NCBI GenBank assembly: GCA_015657535.1
Contig: JADHZB010001519.1
Location: forward strand, 1 to 64,000
Length of the DNA stretch: 64,000 bases
Origin: Nephromyces sp. MM_2019
Taxonomy: Eukaryota > Apicomplexa > Aconoidasida > Nephromycida
Reading direction: 5' to 3'
Shown: positions 1-13,217 of the stretch, piece by piece
How the letters are laid out: every line of letters starts with the position of its first letter
Position numbering within the stretch: position 1 is the first letter of the stretch
The notes under the pieces: generated by a model
The model's input: only the letters and a program-made list of their open reading frames with translations
What the model was told of the DNA's origin: nothing
The model's database searches: none
Position numbers and translations under genes: made by a program

Positions 1-128
1 ACACACAGCCAAACACACAGCCAAACACACACAGCCAAATACACACAGCCAAACACATAACCAAACACATAACCAAGCACATAACCAAGTCCACAGCCAA
101 GCACACACAGCCAAACACACAGCTAAGA
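1..128. repeat. CA-rich minisatellite (cacacagccaa-type units)
   Basis: Imperfect tandem units of 10-14 bp built on CACACAGCCAA, with CACATAACCAA variants, fill the left edge. They sit just upstream of the splice acceptor at 180-181, so they probably lie inside an intron of the helicase gene that enters the window here. The array may continue to the left. It is not a canonical telomere repeat. Confidence 0.85.
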
Positions 129-181
129 ATCCCTTCATGAAAAGAATCTGTTGGTTTTTTCTTCTTGTATGATTTCCGCAG

Positions 182-3100
182 GGAGCTCCAGTTAGTAGCC
201 TGGGTTCGATTCTGAAACAATGTACGAGAAGAAGAAGTTTCCATAATACTCCGGAGAGATTGGATGATGAATTGTTAGTAAAGGCTTGCCCAAAGATTAT
301 AGTGGCTTCATCAGACTGGTTGCAGCTGTTCATGCTAGGAATTTTTTTGGATAAATGTGGCATCAAGTGTGCTAGGTTCTTTGAACGGGTGAGCTACTCT
401 ACTGCATTTCTGCGATTTCTTTTAGATATTGATTGTTTGACGCTTAGATATAGTTCTTTGAGAACCAAAGAGGCTGAATACAAGTGCCAGGTGTTGATCG
501 GTTGGAAAATTTGGTTGTTTTCTCAATATTTCTGCGTTTCTATCAAGATTTTGCTTAATAGAGCATCCGAAAGTGTTAGAGTGCATTGAATATCTTTTCT
601 AGGATTTCGTGGAATCTTTGAGCATTCTGATCGATTTGAGGTCCTTCTCTACGTGTTTTATGCATTGATTGTTTTGTTTGATGTTTGTTGAAGTTAAGAA
701 GAGAATTTTCTGTGTGTGTGTTATTTACGGATACCTCAACGGGTGTGACAGCTTCTCTTCGCTATGTAACGTTCAACAAAAAAAAACCTTGTCTTTGAGA
801 GATGATGCAGTTTTCGTTGTTCTTTCATAGTATGAATATACTTTGCGAAAATATCTTTTTTTTGAAATGGAATCTACTTAATGCTTGAATGCATCACACT
901 TTAAATTTCACTTGTGAGCAAGCTGGGTATAGAGAATATATATTTTGAGTCAATTTTTGTGCTGGTTGTTAGCCCTCTTTTGAGATCCTTGCTTTTAAAT
1001 TTTGATGCACTCACGTAGAGCTTCTTTTGGGTTAATCTTGCTTGTCTTTATCTATTTGTGAGATCCAGGAAAAGGATGGTAAAATCTCCTGATTTTCTTT
1101 TGATTTGCATACAAGTGTTGGATGTGAATGCTTAATGCCTAGCTGCTGTTGTAGTAGGCAAAATTATACCCCACCACCTCGAAGCATCTCATCCACCACC
1201 CCTCTAGGGGGCATAATATAACACCTCCAACCTTCCTCCCACCATACTTTTAGAGCCAAGCTTATAGGCTTACGTTGCTTTTTTTAAATCCTTGATGCCT
1301 GATTTCATTTTTATATACCGAAAAACCTGCGTATAGTATAAAAACTGGTAAATTTGGTATCGTAATTTGAGCTTTGGAGTTTTATGTAACACACAGGCTT
1401 ATGTATATATTAGGTTATCATATCCAACTAGTGTGGCTGGCAGAGCTTTATTCAATTATGGAAGCATAAATTTTGCTTATTTTAGGAATTGTTTAATATT
1501 TCTAGAGATTACTATATCTAAATTTTTTTAAAAGTACTTTTCAATTATTCCTTTTGCCTGTTAAACTGCACTTCTTCATGTTTTGGTTTAATTTGAGGTG
1601 TTTGAAGATGCCTAGTAGCATTTTCTTTTCATTAAAAGAGTGACATTTGTAACGTTGAAGTCATTCTAGCCTTTCTCGATTGCACTTTTTAAAGCCTGCA
1701 AGATTGGTCTCCTCATTATGCTTATTCAAATACGCTTCCTGCTCTGGAATTCAATGGATTAGGCTGCTCTTCTAACCTACAAGAAGATACTTCATCTTGC
1801 ATCTCCCTTCAAATCACCTGCTTGCGATTTCACTTTTGATATAAACTGCAAACCCGCTCATTTTTGCTTGTAATAAACCTACCTATAATGGACTTTGATG
1901 CTAAAGTACACCCTCTAGTAATAACTAGGTAATACATCTTTGATTATACTGCAACTAGCAACTCTAGATTATCTCCAAGAAGAGGAGGTATTGATGAAAA
2001 GGTCGGCTCTATTTTTTTGTTGTCTTTCTCACTCTTAGGCTCCCAAAGAAGAAACATCTGTTGCTATTAGGGATTTCGCATTTGATACCTCCACATCGAC
2101 ACTTTTACTTGGAACACATATAGGGGCCCATGGATTAGATTTGAGTTGTGCTTCCCATATACTTATCCTTGATCCCCTAACTGATCCTAATATTGAGCAG
2201 CAGGTAAACAAAATTAAGTCGTTAATGCTTCTCAGCTGAGATAAATCAAAATGCCTTCCGAACGGCTTTTCGCAAGAAACTATTGGGAAAAAATATCTTA
2301 TTTTACGCCTAGTATAAGCTAGGTGTACAATTCTATCCGTCCCCACACACACACACACACACACGCACAGAGAGACAGACACACACACGCACACACACGC
2401 ACGCACACGCACGCACGCACTATTAAGCCTGTTGAGGAGATGAAACCTTATGTTGGAAGAATTTTTGATGGGATTTCCTACTTGAGTTTTTGCTAACTTT
2501 TCACCTTGACTCTTTGTGGCGTAGAATCTGTGTGCGAAATTTACTTTTTCAATGGTTTTTTGCCTTTGCATATGATAGACAAAGCGTATGAATGTATTTT
2601 TCCGTGTGTGCTTATTCACAAGATATGCTAAAGCACACAGGTTTGATATGCAGATGCTTATAACTATGCCGATGAAACTTTTGATTGGCACACGGACTTT
2701 TCTGCATAAAAACACGCTTTATTTTAGATTTTATTTTTCCAAAGACTATAGAATCTACTGACTTTCCTCTATCAATGCAATTGACTTTTTGATACTTTTG
2801 CACTGAATTACAGTGGATTCAGCTTTAATAGCTGAATTGTTGAAAGTAGGGATCTTTCTATTACTATATACCCCATATGAATTGCAAATGTCTCTGCAAA
2901 TGCTATTGAGAGGATTACTCCTCGGTATAAAAGTAGCCGTATCTCCGTTGTTAATTGAGTGAAGTGAAGAGCGAAAAACTAGAATAGGGAACTAGAGGCA
3001 TTAGATTAAGGAGGTTGCTTATTCATTATCAATCGCTTTATTTGGCATGGAAAAGCAAAAATTTAGAAATTCCAATTTTAAGGTTCTGCTTTTTATGCTA

Positions 3101-6100
3101 ACTTTTACCTCAAAAATGGACTCTTCCACACACTAGATTTTGCTCCAAAGCATCTATACTTTGTGTGTATTCCTCCTCTTTGTTTTTTTGTTTCCAAGAG
3201 GCGATGAAAATTGCTCTACGTTTTATTGCTAGACTGCTTGTAGGCGAATGTTGCGATTTTTCTTCTTTTTCTCTCATCTTGGCAAATATTTTTAGGTAAT
3301 CAGCAGGGCCCATAGAGTAGGAGCGCTTCGAAATGTTCATGTAGAAGTTTTTCTATTGAAGGGTACTGTCGAAGAGAATATTCTGAAATACAGAGGAGAA
3401 TGGTCTTCCACATCTAATTTACAGGATAGTAGAATTGATACCACCCAGGTGATTTACACCTTAAAACATTATCTTACTTTTCTCTCTTTCATGGTTTGCC
3501 TAAATATATGAATGTGCCTGTGTTTCTATGTGTGCATGTGTGCGTGTTTTTCTGCGCTTCTGTGTGTGTGCATGTTGCTGCGTTTATGTGTGTGCCCAAG
3601 TTCTCCAGAGTGTGTCTTGAAGTATAAGATAACCTCAAACAATGAATTGGCAGAAATTGAAAAAAACTTTTGCTTTTTTCGTATGATTTTTTTTGCAACG
3701 AAAATAGCATTAAGCATATGCTTTGTATACTGGCAAAATTCTCGCGCGAAATTTTGTTATTCTCTTTTTCTGCGTATCTACAAAGTAAAACTACATGTTG
3801 TTTTATTACTGAATAATGATCATGATATTGGGATTTTTCATTAATATAGGGTTTTTTTTCCTTTTCTTTTTAAGGCTTATTCTAGCTGTTATTTTCTTTC
3901 TTCACATGTTCTGTCTTCACGGACGCTCAGTTTAAGCATCATTCTTGTGACATATTTTGACTTTGCATTCTATGCTTATCATCGTGGCTTCCTATTTACT
4001 GGCTAGCAATGTGCTAGCGTAGATTTTTGACTTGTTTTTTTCATAAAGCTCTAGATTTATACTTGTTTGAATAAGTGTGTTTTGATTTATTTTTGGGATG
4101 ATTTTCTCTCTCTGACGTTTTAATATACTTGAACAATTGGAGCAGTTGATTTACATTTTTTTCTGGTAGTTCTTCGCCATGATTTCTTGATATACAACTT
4201 GCACACAGAGAATCTAGACCTTGTGGGGGATACGTTATAATATATGTAATCTCACTCTCAAGGACTTGCGCTTTTGAGGTTTAGAGGGAATCTCATCGGG
4301 ACTGGGGTGGGGGGGTCGTGGAGAGAATGCCTTGGTTTTAGTTTTTCGGTGGGTAAATGCCGCCAGAAAAAAAAATTGATGCCACGTGTATTCGCTTTAC
4401 CAGTAAAATATTTCTTTTATAAACTCTCTTTGTTTTTCCTTAGGCCTTAAATGCTTCTAAAAATGTCAACAGTCATCCTCATCAAAGATCGACAAGTTTC
4501 CTATTGAATTCCCAAGCAAAATCGCAATCTTCAGATTCGAAGGTCACACGAAGACAACATGGTACTCTGCGTAAAAAGCCTAGTGGAGGCACAATTGTTC
4601 ACGGAGGACGGGATCATCTTAGGAAAGCGAAAAAATCGAAAGACACACGTAAAAACCAATTGAAGTACAGAGCTGGAATCGATGCTTCGCGCTTTTCATC
4701 AGATACACTTGCCATCTCGGAAGGCTCTGACACTATTCCGGAAACTTTCTCCTTTTTAAACGATATGTCTTTAGGTAGGTAAGGTTAAGCGCTATATTAT
4801 AGAGGTGCATACGTCTTGTCATGCCAATCATTTTAAGTACACCAGAAGGTGGGACATAAAAGGGTTACTGGTTTTATGCGAAGTTGCCTTGAAGAATATG
4901 TTATTCAACTTTTTTCTCTTCATTGGCGGATTTGTTTCGTTATTATCGCTGCTCGGAGCTTCCAATCTATCAGTGCAGTAGATGCCACGAGATTGGCAGG
5001 TTGCGGATGGTTTAAAGACTAGGCAAGTTCTAAAGATCACTCTTGCTTGCGTAGCCTAGTAAGGTGAAATGGGTAGTTGTGCACAAATATAAAGAGGAGT
5101 CATGATTTTTTAAAGCCCTTGATTTACCTGAAAACGTGAAATATTAAGAAGATACTTCTTGGTTAACTTTTATTTTTAAAAATGACTGCTAATTGGATCA
5201 CGTATTTGAAGAAAAGTAGAAGAACAGTCGCTGCTGAATCTGCAAAGTGGTTAATGTGCAGGTTGGCTTCAACACTTTGTTTTTTAAAAGGATAGAAGGG
5301 CCCAGGCTGAAGGCTAGCTTTGATAAGAACTACGAGAAACACGCTAAACATGCTTAGTAACTTGCCACAGAGATACAATTCTTTTGTTATTAATACAAGA
5401 AAATACCGATAACTTTTTTTTGCATCTTCCGAGTTTTGATAAACACGCGAAATAGGGCGGTAGGTAGCCTATGAACTACGTAGCATACCAAGTTGGAGGT
5501 GTGTATATACCGCTATTTCTAAACAGTACTTTGATAAAAATGGTGTTTTATCGCCTGCGCAAACTTATGGGAAAACACAAATTCTTATTCCAAAGTGATA
5601 GCATTGCGTTTTTTTGCAAAAATATGTTAGAATGCTCATTTTTGAATGAAATCTTAGTTACTGAAATACACTTTTTTACTTATTTATTAAGTACACGAAT
5701 AATCTCTTATAGCGATTTCTAGGCTTGTATACACAATTTCATTACGTTACACAATTGGTCAGTGTCCCTAATGTGTGCGGATGCCATCACGAAATCTCGA
5801 ATATTCACACTATATTTTAGCAAATTTTTGCTTTGCGAAAGTCCTATGACTAAGTAATTCTTTATTGGGGGAATCACTTGGCCATACCTCAAGGTTTATC
5901 CGCTGCTAAACGAGCGGATATTGGTATTTTTTGAACCTTGAATTTTCAGCGTATTCTAGGCTACAAAGCAAATTTGGCTTTTTTTGCAATATTTCATGGT
6001 AGTAATACACGTAGTGGGAGGTCATAACTATCCCTTATAGTATTGAAGATAACGTATGCTTTGTTAATATGCACTCTTACATAGATTTAAAGGTATAAGG

Positions 6101-6897
6101 ATTCATTAGAGGGGGGAAATTCATAAAATGAGAGTTCACAGAGGCGTGCATTGTAGTTGAAATTTTTGCTTGCTGCGTTCAGTAGGAATTTTTTAAACTT
6201 ATTTTCTACCTTGGATACTATATACAGTTGCAATTTCCATATCAAACAGGAGGATATATTATGTGGTGATTACTTTATTATAAAAAACGCATAAAAAAAT
6301 CAATTTAGCTTTAAGAACGTAATGATTAATTTTTTTGCTACTTCATGCTAAAATTTTGAGTTTTGCATAAATTTGCTTGTATTATGGAAAGTACGTTTTG
6401 TCTTCTTGAAGACCAGGTTTTCTTGTGGGATCATCTTTTTATGCCTCTGCATGTCGAATTCATAAGTCTGCTTGACCGATGCCTATTTATGTAGGCATTT
6501 GAATTCGATTTTTTTGTGAATGTTGTTGACAGTGTGTATATTGGAATGGCGGTGATACTCCGCTTCTCTGCTTCCTTGATAGTATAGCATATACAAATAG
6601 AAAATTATTGCTTTGGATATGTTTTCTTAAGCTTGGTGAGAAGCTGTAGTGTGAAATTTATTACTTTTGATATGTTTTTTAAGCTAAATGAGAAGCAGTA
6701 GCGTACACTTTCCCACGATAGCATTTTAGGGAAATAGATACTTTGTGACATTGCTTTGCTCAGCTCCTCAAGTTTCTTCCTCTATCGAAGATACGTTTGA
6801 AGGCCGAGATTTGAAGGTCTTCCATGATGAAGAAAATGTTTTGGATATTAGACAGAGAAGAAATGAATATTTGTTGAGGACCTTAAGCACCATATGA
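182..6897 (+). CDS. SNF2-family helicase, SHPRH/RAD5-like, C-terminal part (5' end outside window)
   Basis: Five exons join in one frame: 182-388, 2039-2203, 3296-3448, 4444-4774 and 6764-6897 (stop TGA 6895-6897), giving 329 residues. All introns are GT-AG (about 1.65, 1.09, 1.0 and 1.99 kb), and every phase fits (0, 0, 0, then phase 1). The product reads as the second RecA lobe of an SNF2 ATPase. KIIVASSDWLQLF corresponds to the strand that opens the lobe, LLLGTHIGAHGLDLS to motif V, ILILDPLTDPNIEQQ to the linker, and SRAHRVGA to motif VI. The text after motif VI (VEVFLLKGTVEENIL) resembles SHPRH, an SNF2 E3 ligase, more than remodellers such as SNF2 or ISWI. The last 150 residues are basic and Ser-rich and match nothing I recognise. 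The expected glutamine of motif VI (RxHRxGQ) is alanine. The ATP-binding lobe would lie left of the window. Likely a nuclear DNA-dependent ATPase; the subfamily is an inference. Confidence 0.82.
2342..2420. repeat. (CA)n / (CACG)n microsatellite in intron
   Basis: Alternating CA dinucleotides with GCAC interruptions and a short GAGAGACAGA break. It lies about 140 bp into the second helicase intron (2204-3295). An open frame on the opposite strand here is only the repeat read as Cys/Val and is not a gene. Confidence 0.95.
3503..3596. repeat. TG-rich low-complexity tract in intron
   Basis: A run of TGTG, TGCG and TTTCTGTG words begins about 55 bp after the donor at 3449, in the third helicase intron. 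It resembles the CA/TG tract in the preceding intron, so CA/TG repeats occur in or beside three introns of this gene. Confidence 0.8.
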
Positions 6898-9800
6898 GCT
6901 CATTAGGTACTTAGCTGTATGTTATTTTTTTTGGTGTACCCCTTTGAATGCTTTGTCTTTGCCACCTAGCTTTTTTTTTTGTGCACACAACTATAAATGC
7001 GTTTTTTTATTTATTAATCAGTTATACTATTCTAGTGAAAAATTAATTATTGGATATAATTTCAAAAGATATATTTTTTTACAGCAGTATCTGCACTTTT
7101 CGTTTGCCGCATGTAATACTGCAAGTTCTCATGGATTAAAATTGCGCACGGGACACCTTTTTCTATGGCCTTCTTCAGCCTCTTCCCGGTTTCCCTTGCT
7201 ATTGGCAATCTCCACTGACGGTGTTAATTTTTTCAGAGCACCAATACGAATACCTCTGTGCCTTTAAAAGGCTTTGGTACTATTGCATATTGGACCCGCT
7301 ATTTTGGATAGATCACATTACCCTTGGGCGATCAGATCAGTTGGAACACTTTTTTTCTCATCGCACTATTAACAATTTCGGGACAGAATAATTAATTTCA
7401 CTACTATTCGCTTCTGTTAATCCCTAGGAAGGTCATTAAATCTATAACTAATGCTTCAAAGCTAAAAACAAATCCTATTATAGCTTTATGTCTTTCAAGC
7501 GAAGCTATCATGGTACTTTTACCTAGCAATTAAGGCAACGAAAAATTATAAATGCTCACTTTATAAATTAATCTTTCGTTAAAATAATAGATATCAATGC
7601 AGAAAAACTCAAATTTCATGTCTTTCTATTTTACGAATATAGCGCCACTCCCTCCATGCAACTAAGATGGCACCGCTATTTCGATATTTGTGGAAGCCAC
7701 TGCGGCTTCTATCTACGAAACTCCAATCGGGATATATTTTTTCCATGAACTCTTCTCGGTATAAAACAGCTGCGCTACTGGCATCATGGGACTAAATCTT
7801 TCAAACCTTTGTGTGTGGCCCCTTACACCGCAAATGTGCCTCCCACCCCATGGCTTAGTTTTTTACATACATGTGCCTCTTATATTAGTTAAAATTGTTA
7901 CTCTCTTTGCTCTATCGTGAGCTTTGTGATCATATTTTGAAAATACTGTTGCCACGCTGCAGGTAGCACCTCAAATGGTAGTATTATAGAGTTTACCAGT
8001 GTTCTGTAGTATTAGAAGTTGCTATCCTAGACTTCTGCCTTCATTTCTAGCGTTGCCTTGCTAAGGAGCAAGACATAAAAGGTGCTCTTCCTGGACAGAA
8101 GTGAGGCCTTAAAATACACTGGTGGCCAATTTACTCATGTGCAATTTATAGTGTACTTGAGCATCTTGAGCATAATTTATGCTACATACTCATGAATGAA
8201 TGGAAGAGTACGGGGCTCGTGGCTGCTTTATTGAGCAACGTGTAGTTTGCTCCATCATTGGCCCTACTTGAAAGTAATACATTGATCACAAAGCAAGGAT
8301 ATTAAAGGTCCCGCCTGCAACTTATGGCCACAGCTAAACGGCCTCTCAAGGGATTACCGCCCATACGTTATCGCAGCTGGTACCAACCATATTTAGCTAT
8401 GCTCATATTGAGTATCAGGAGATGGTTAAAGGAAAACAGTGCTTACAGTCTGCTTAGTAAAGAATACAATAATCAGGATCAAACAGTTTGTGATTAGCGA
8501 AGCTGTATGATGAGCGGGTAATGATTTAGACGAATGCGAATGAAACTTTGTAATATGCTGCGAAAAAGCTGCGATGTGTGGCGGGCTGTACAAGGGCGTT
8601 TCTATAGTGTTAGCGGCTTTAGGAATGCATAACGCAGGGAAGTTACTAATGTATATGAAGTTTGCCTGATGGAAGCAGAAAGATAAAAACGTCCGGCAGT
8701 CCTGATAATATGCTAGTTGTGGAGCAGAGCCTCGTACGCCTCGTTTGGAACTTTAGCGCCATACTGTCTGCCGTTCCTGAGGCAATAGTAAACATAGCCT
8801 AGTGTAGTAGCGGTAACTGAAGAACCCGAAACTGCGAGAGGTAATTGAACACCCCCTGCGTACGGTATTTCCATGTGAAGTGGGTATATCGTTTAGCAAC
8901 CACGGAGGACAGCTCTCATACTGCTTACCAGACCCTATAGGATACTCTATCCTAGGAAATCCAGGGTACCCTGATTTATTCTAGTGGAGGCTTTACCCTA
9001 GTGTGTTCTAGCGAGGATCCATGCATTGCTTAACGGAGTACTACCAAGCCAAACTCGAAATGAGTGCCTCCGCAGCATAGATTCACATGCTGCCTTCATT
9101 AAACGGTTCAGTAAGCTGCTCCTCAATGGGGGAGGAGATATAGCCTCTCCGAATTCATCACTCTTTGAACATGCTCAGAAGCATGACGTAGTTGGAAGTA
9201 CTACCCAGCATGATAAAGTATGCAAGCTTATTATCTTAGAGTAAACTTATATTTATGTTTTTATGATATTAAGTTCTCAAGTTTATTACCTCCCTAGAAT
9301 GAAAGGGACGCTATACGGCGTTCGCATCCCATGGAAGCTCTGTAACCAGTACCCTCGCAAACTTCATTGCAAATGTTCCAGTACTTCTATGGTGAGCTTT
9401 CTCGCCCACGGGAAGATATTCTCTCCCTCATGCAACTTCTTCACTTAACGCGCGTCGCTAGCCTTTCGAAGCGTTTGTTTTGGTGAAACTTAAGTACATA
9501 ATACGACACCTTTAATGCTCTCCTCGAATCAAGCTGAAGATGAATCCCCATGCAGCCCATCAGGTTATTTTAGCATAAATGAAATGTTTCAAGAAGTGAT
9601 TTCGGTGACTTCAGGTGAAATCCTGAGATAAAAATATATTCAAATAGTAGCCTCCACTCACTAGAGGAAGCTGAATCTGCTTAGTGTGCAGTGCGAAATT
9701 ACTTTCAACCTTCTGATCTATTATGCATCCCATCAAGCTAAGGAACGAGAGCTTTAAGTAAGGCACAGAGTAACATTCCATATTAAATGGCTTCTACGGA

Positions 9801-11651
9801 GTAGCTGGCCGGAACAGTATTAAAACATTTTCCCAAATTAATCCATGGCGGGGCAGAGACTGCTCCTATCGCCAGTACGGTTCTAAATGACTCACTTATG
9901 CGCAATAAATCACGAAGTAGTAAAGAGAGAGTCAAATTTAATATAACACAACGCAAAACACAGCGAGTCTCAGTAAGTGTTTATCTACGAGGTAAATATT
10001 GTGCTTCTGTGCTTTTTATTAGTGAAGGCTGCAGTGAAGCTGTATCCATAAATTGGAATTACATCTTAGACCCAGTGAGAGCCGTGCTAATAACTTCGTC
10101 CATCGCAAGGGCATTCAATCATTTAACCCTTCAGCTCTGCAAGCACTCTACATAGAGGTAAATAGTTAGCCAAAGCCACTAACCACTCATGTTCTAAAAG
10201 GGCATGAAAATGTGCTGAAGAGGCACCCCAGCTAGTTAGATTACTCCTCCTGAGGCATAGCCCAGTAGAATTCCCAAGTTTACTATTCTCATAGATGCTG
10301 ACAAAGCCATCCCAGCGTTTCTTTTAATGAGAGTCTGCTATTTCTAAACAAACAGCACCTAGGATGACCACCACGGTCAATCCATGCCTGGTCTAGGAAT
10401 TAATAAACTAGTGTAATATTTGTTTGCTGAATCAGCTGCCTTCCTCTGCCTCATCCTTTTGACCTTAGGAACTACCACGTGAATTGAGGCCAGAGTTTTT
10501 GCAATAAGAGCACTTTCTGCTCAAGTGTTTTACGCTCTTCTACTTGTGAAAAAGAAACCCGTAAGGCATCCTAATTTGTGGAGCGAGTGTGGCTGCCCCT
10601 CCCTATTTGCTTTTACTGGGGAAATTTCGCAATAAGCACTAACATGCTCTATGCATGAACATTCCTTTGATAGATAAAGAATAGGGGGGATGCCTTTAAG
10701 ACGTCGCAAGTGCATTGGATAAAGAAGAACGATTTGCGACTTTTTTTTTACAGCTGGTCAAACAGATGAAATACGAGTATAACATTTGCGTGGATTGTTC
10801 TATGTTTTTTGAGCATCAGATATAGAAAGGGTTGTAGCTCGTCTTAAATATCCAGGCATCAAGCCACTCTGCTGGTAGCACTGTAGATATGGAGGCTCCA
10901 ACCTCCTGCACTTCGGTGGTAAATGCTAGCCACATTTGCTAAAATCCCCTTACGGCACATATCATAGCTATTCGAAACATTTTCTACTGTATTAAGTGGT
11001 TGAGTTTACCAGTATCCCTTCGAGTGATCTACCGTAATAAGTGAGATACGATAATTCTTTTTAATGCAATCAATAGATTTGGACAGTCTTCACATTTTTA
11101 AGCATTCTTTCGGGCTATAGCATACTCTTCACTAGTTGCCTTCCTAGAAATTTACCATACAAACTAAGATTTAGGCGTAATTCATTCTTGCTTCGTGCTT
11201 CAAGCTGCTCAAATCTTTTGCTACAAATAAACTCTTTTTTCCCGTACCAAATAGCGGAAAAAACTTCCCGATGGCGACGTCTAAATGAGTGAAACCCCCA
11301 AGGGTACCTGGAAAACTTTGGTAATGATGGTTTTATATGATTCTTGGATGTAGTAAAAAATTTTACGGGCCCTGCTCCACGTTAATTATGCAAATCTAAT
11401 ATTTCGAAAGTAAGTAGTTTCTAGTGTAATACCTGTACTCAGTGGGCTGAATATCATGTTGCCTTGTGGATCTTCATAAAATAGTGAGCTATATCTTTGA
11501 ATCTTTAGCTTGTAATTATAGATTGATCCATGTGGAGCTTGCCAGAGAATCCCAGTGACTGCGCCATGTTTTTGAGATAAGAGGGGAGAGGGCTTGTACA
11601 CTTGAACGCTTAACACGGAAAATTTCGCGTTTTGAAGATATTCCTGCTGCT
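6898..11651. other. Gene-free stretch between helicase and 521-residue ORF
   Basis: No reading frame here has both a convincing length and splice signals. The first kilobase is T-rich 3' flank. From about 7.8 kb to 11.2 kb base use becomes more even and homopolymers rarer than in neighbouring introns. Open frames at 9026-9244 and 9898-10155 have no family resemblance and were not accepted. No tRNA, rRNA or mobile-element signature was seen. Confidence 0.6.
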
Positions 11652-13217
11652 ATGGACGCTCAAGATAACAGGGGTCAACAGGATCGTACGCATGACTCGT
11701 TAGTCTTCAAAAAAGTTCGTGAGATAAACTCACATTCTATGAAAAAGCTCCAGGATCAAGTGAAGGAATATTCACAAAGAGACCCGACCTATCCTTCGCA
11801 GCTTCCACTGCTTGCTTCTTGTTCTCATCTAACTGACACATTGCAAGGAGTCCACGGAAAACAGCCGCATCTACCCCTGCCAGCCAGCAACGGTGCAGGG
11901 CGAACCCCTACTCTCCTGGCGCCCATCTGCACTAACTTATCTTACCAGATATTACCTGGGAAAGAGCTTCAGGAAAACAGCGAATCCTTGCATATCAAAA
12001 GGTGGGAGGAGAAAAGACCAGCTTTCTGCCGTCCTGTGTTTGCCTGGGCTGCCGATGGACATCATTACATACCGACTGACGTTCTGAGTTGTATTCATCA
12101 ATCGAAAAATGGTACAAGTCAAAGCATTTTTCCGAACAGTGAAGCTAGTAACGGCATCGGGTGGATAAATGCGGCACCAACAGATTTTATCAGCGGCTCT
12201 CCGATGTCTCCTCTCAATTCATGGACTAATAAGGCATGCACCGTAAGTGGAGCGGCAACTCAGCCTCGCGGAATGGCATCCAACTTTAATGGTTGCGTTG
12301 GCTTCTCTGCCAACTGCACCACTTGTATGCCAACTTTTTTCGGGGGGCCCACATCTAATGTACAAAATATAATTCATAGCATTGCGGTACATAGGGAGGC
12401 ACCAAGTTTGAACGCAGCCTTAAGTTTTTCACCGGCCGAATTTGACTATGTATGCTGCAAGGGTAAATTAGCAGAACAAATTGGAAGTTCTGCCGGGGAT
12501 GCTATTGGTAAGCTGAGAAACCTTGCGTCTATAAATAGGGCGCTAGAGAACAAGATAGGAGAATATGAAGAGTTTTTTAATCAAGTGCAGGGGGTAGGGG
12601 CCACATCCCCACCACCGTTAACTAATTTTAACAAGGGAATTCAGGTAGAGACTTTGATGGATCAACAAATACCGCAACCAGTTTTCGCTGCAGAAGAGGT
12701 TTCCTCTCCTGTTAAAACATACGCAAAAGTTCACTCTGCAAATGTAACTGAAGCGGATGAAGAGCAGGTAACACAAGAGGATGTGAGTGAAGTCACCTTG
12801 GCTAAGCATCCTTACGTATTTGTGGTTGAAGACCGAATGGATAATTTTTCCAGATACGACCGACAAGCCAAGTTATTTCAGGAGATGATGAGGCGCAAAA
12901 AGAAAATTCCATTAGAAAGAATCCCAAAACATCGTACTGCATTTCCAGATGAGCCAAATCCACCTATTACACCTTACGAATTTAGGACAGAGGTTAGGAA
13001 AGTTTATGCTAACTCGCACTTCACCCCATTGCAGAAGGAAACGGCAGAGGAGTACACACATAAATTTATCAAGCGAAGACTTCCTTCAAAGTTTGAGGGT
13101 ACTACAGGCCTTTCGAAAAAACGACTGGACCGCCCAATACCAGAGTTACCATACGCTCCGTATGATATAAATCTTAAGAGAAACAGCATTAAAGTTCCCT
13201 CAATGACGCAGCGTTGA
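11652..13217 (+). CDS. Orphan hydrophilic protein, 521 residues, intronless
   Basis: One uninterrupted frame runs from ATG 11652 to TGA 13215-13217, far longer than chance allows at this base composition. I do not recognise the protein. It has no signal peptide or membrane segment. Residues 1-210 are polar with scattered prolines. About 212-234 carries three cysteines in a short Gly/Phe-rich stretch (CVGFSANCTTC). About 255-305 is likely helical (KLAEQIG to NKIGEYEEFF). From about 387 the chain turns strongly basic: a hydrophobic strand (YVFVVEDR), a Lys/Arg run (MMRRKKKIPLERIPKHR), then repeated short Pro and Tyr motifs (PPITPYEF, ELPYAPYDI). The basic, proline-rich C-terminus could serve nucleic-acid or cytoskeletal binding, but that is a guess. 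Codon choice looks normal for the window. Confidence 0.85.
   Translation: MDAQDNRGQQDRTHDSLVFKKVREINSHSMKKLQDQVKEYSQRDPTYPSQLPLLASCSHLTDTLQGVHGKQPHLPLPASNGAGRTPTLLAPICTNLSYQILPGKELQENSESLHIKRWEEKRPAFCRPVFAWAADGHHYIPTDVLSCIHQSKNGTSQSIFPNSEASNGIGWINAAPTDFISGSPMSPLNSWTNKACTVSGAATQPRGMASNFNGCVGFSANCTTCMPTFFGGPTSNVQNIIHSIAVHREAPSLNAALSFSPAEFDYVCCKGKLAEQIGSSAGDAIGKLRNLASINRALENKIGEYEEFFNQVQGVGATSPPPLTNFNKGIQVETLMDQQIPQPVFAAEEVSSPVKTYAKVHSANVTEADEEQVTQEDVSEVTLAKHPYVFVVEDRMDNFSRYDRQAKLFQEMMRRKKKIPLERIPKHRTAFPDEPNPPITPYEFRTEVRKVYANSHFTPLQKETAEEYTHKFIKRRLPSKFEGTTGLSKKRLDRPIPELPYAPYDINLKRNSIKVPSMTQR

Noticed and set aside
198..210. GGTTCGATTC, a perfect tRNA B-box
   Set aside because: It is inside helicase exon 182-388 in good coding frame, and no A box or stems lie upstream.
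2035..2715. 226-codon minus-strand frame with Cys/Val repeats
   Set aside because: Created by the CA microsatellite and by antisense reading of helicase exon 2039-2203.
12618..12866. 82-codon minus-strand frame inside the 521-residue ORF
   Set aside because: Shadow of a real coding region on the other strand.
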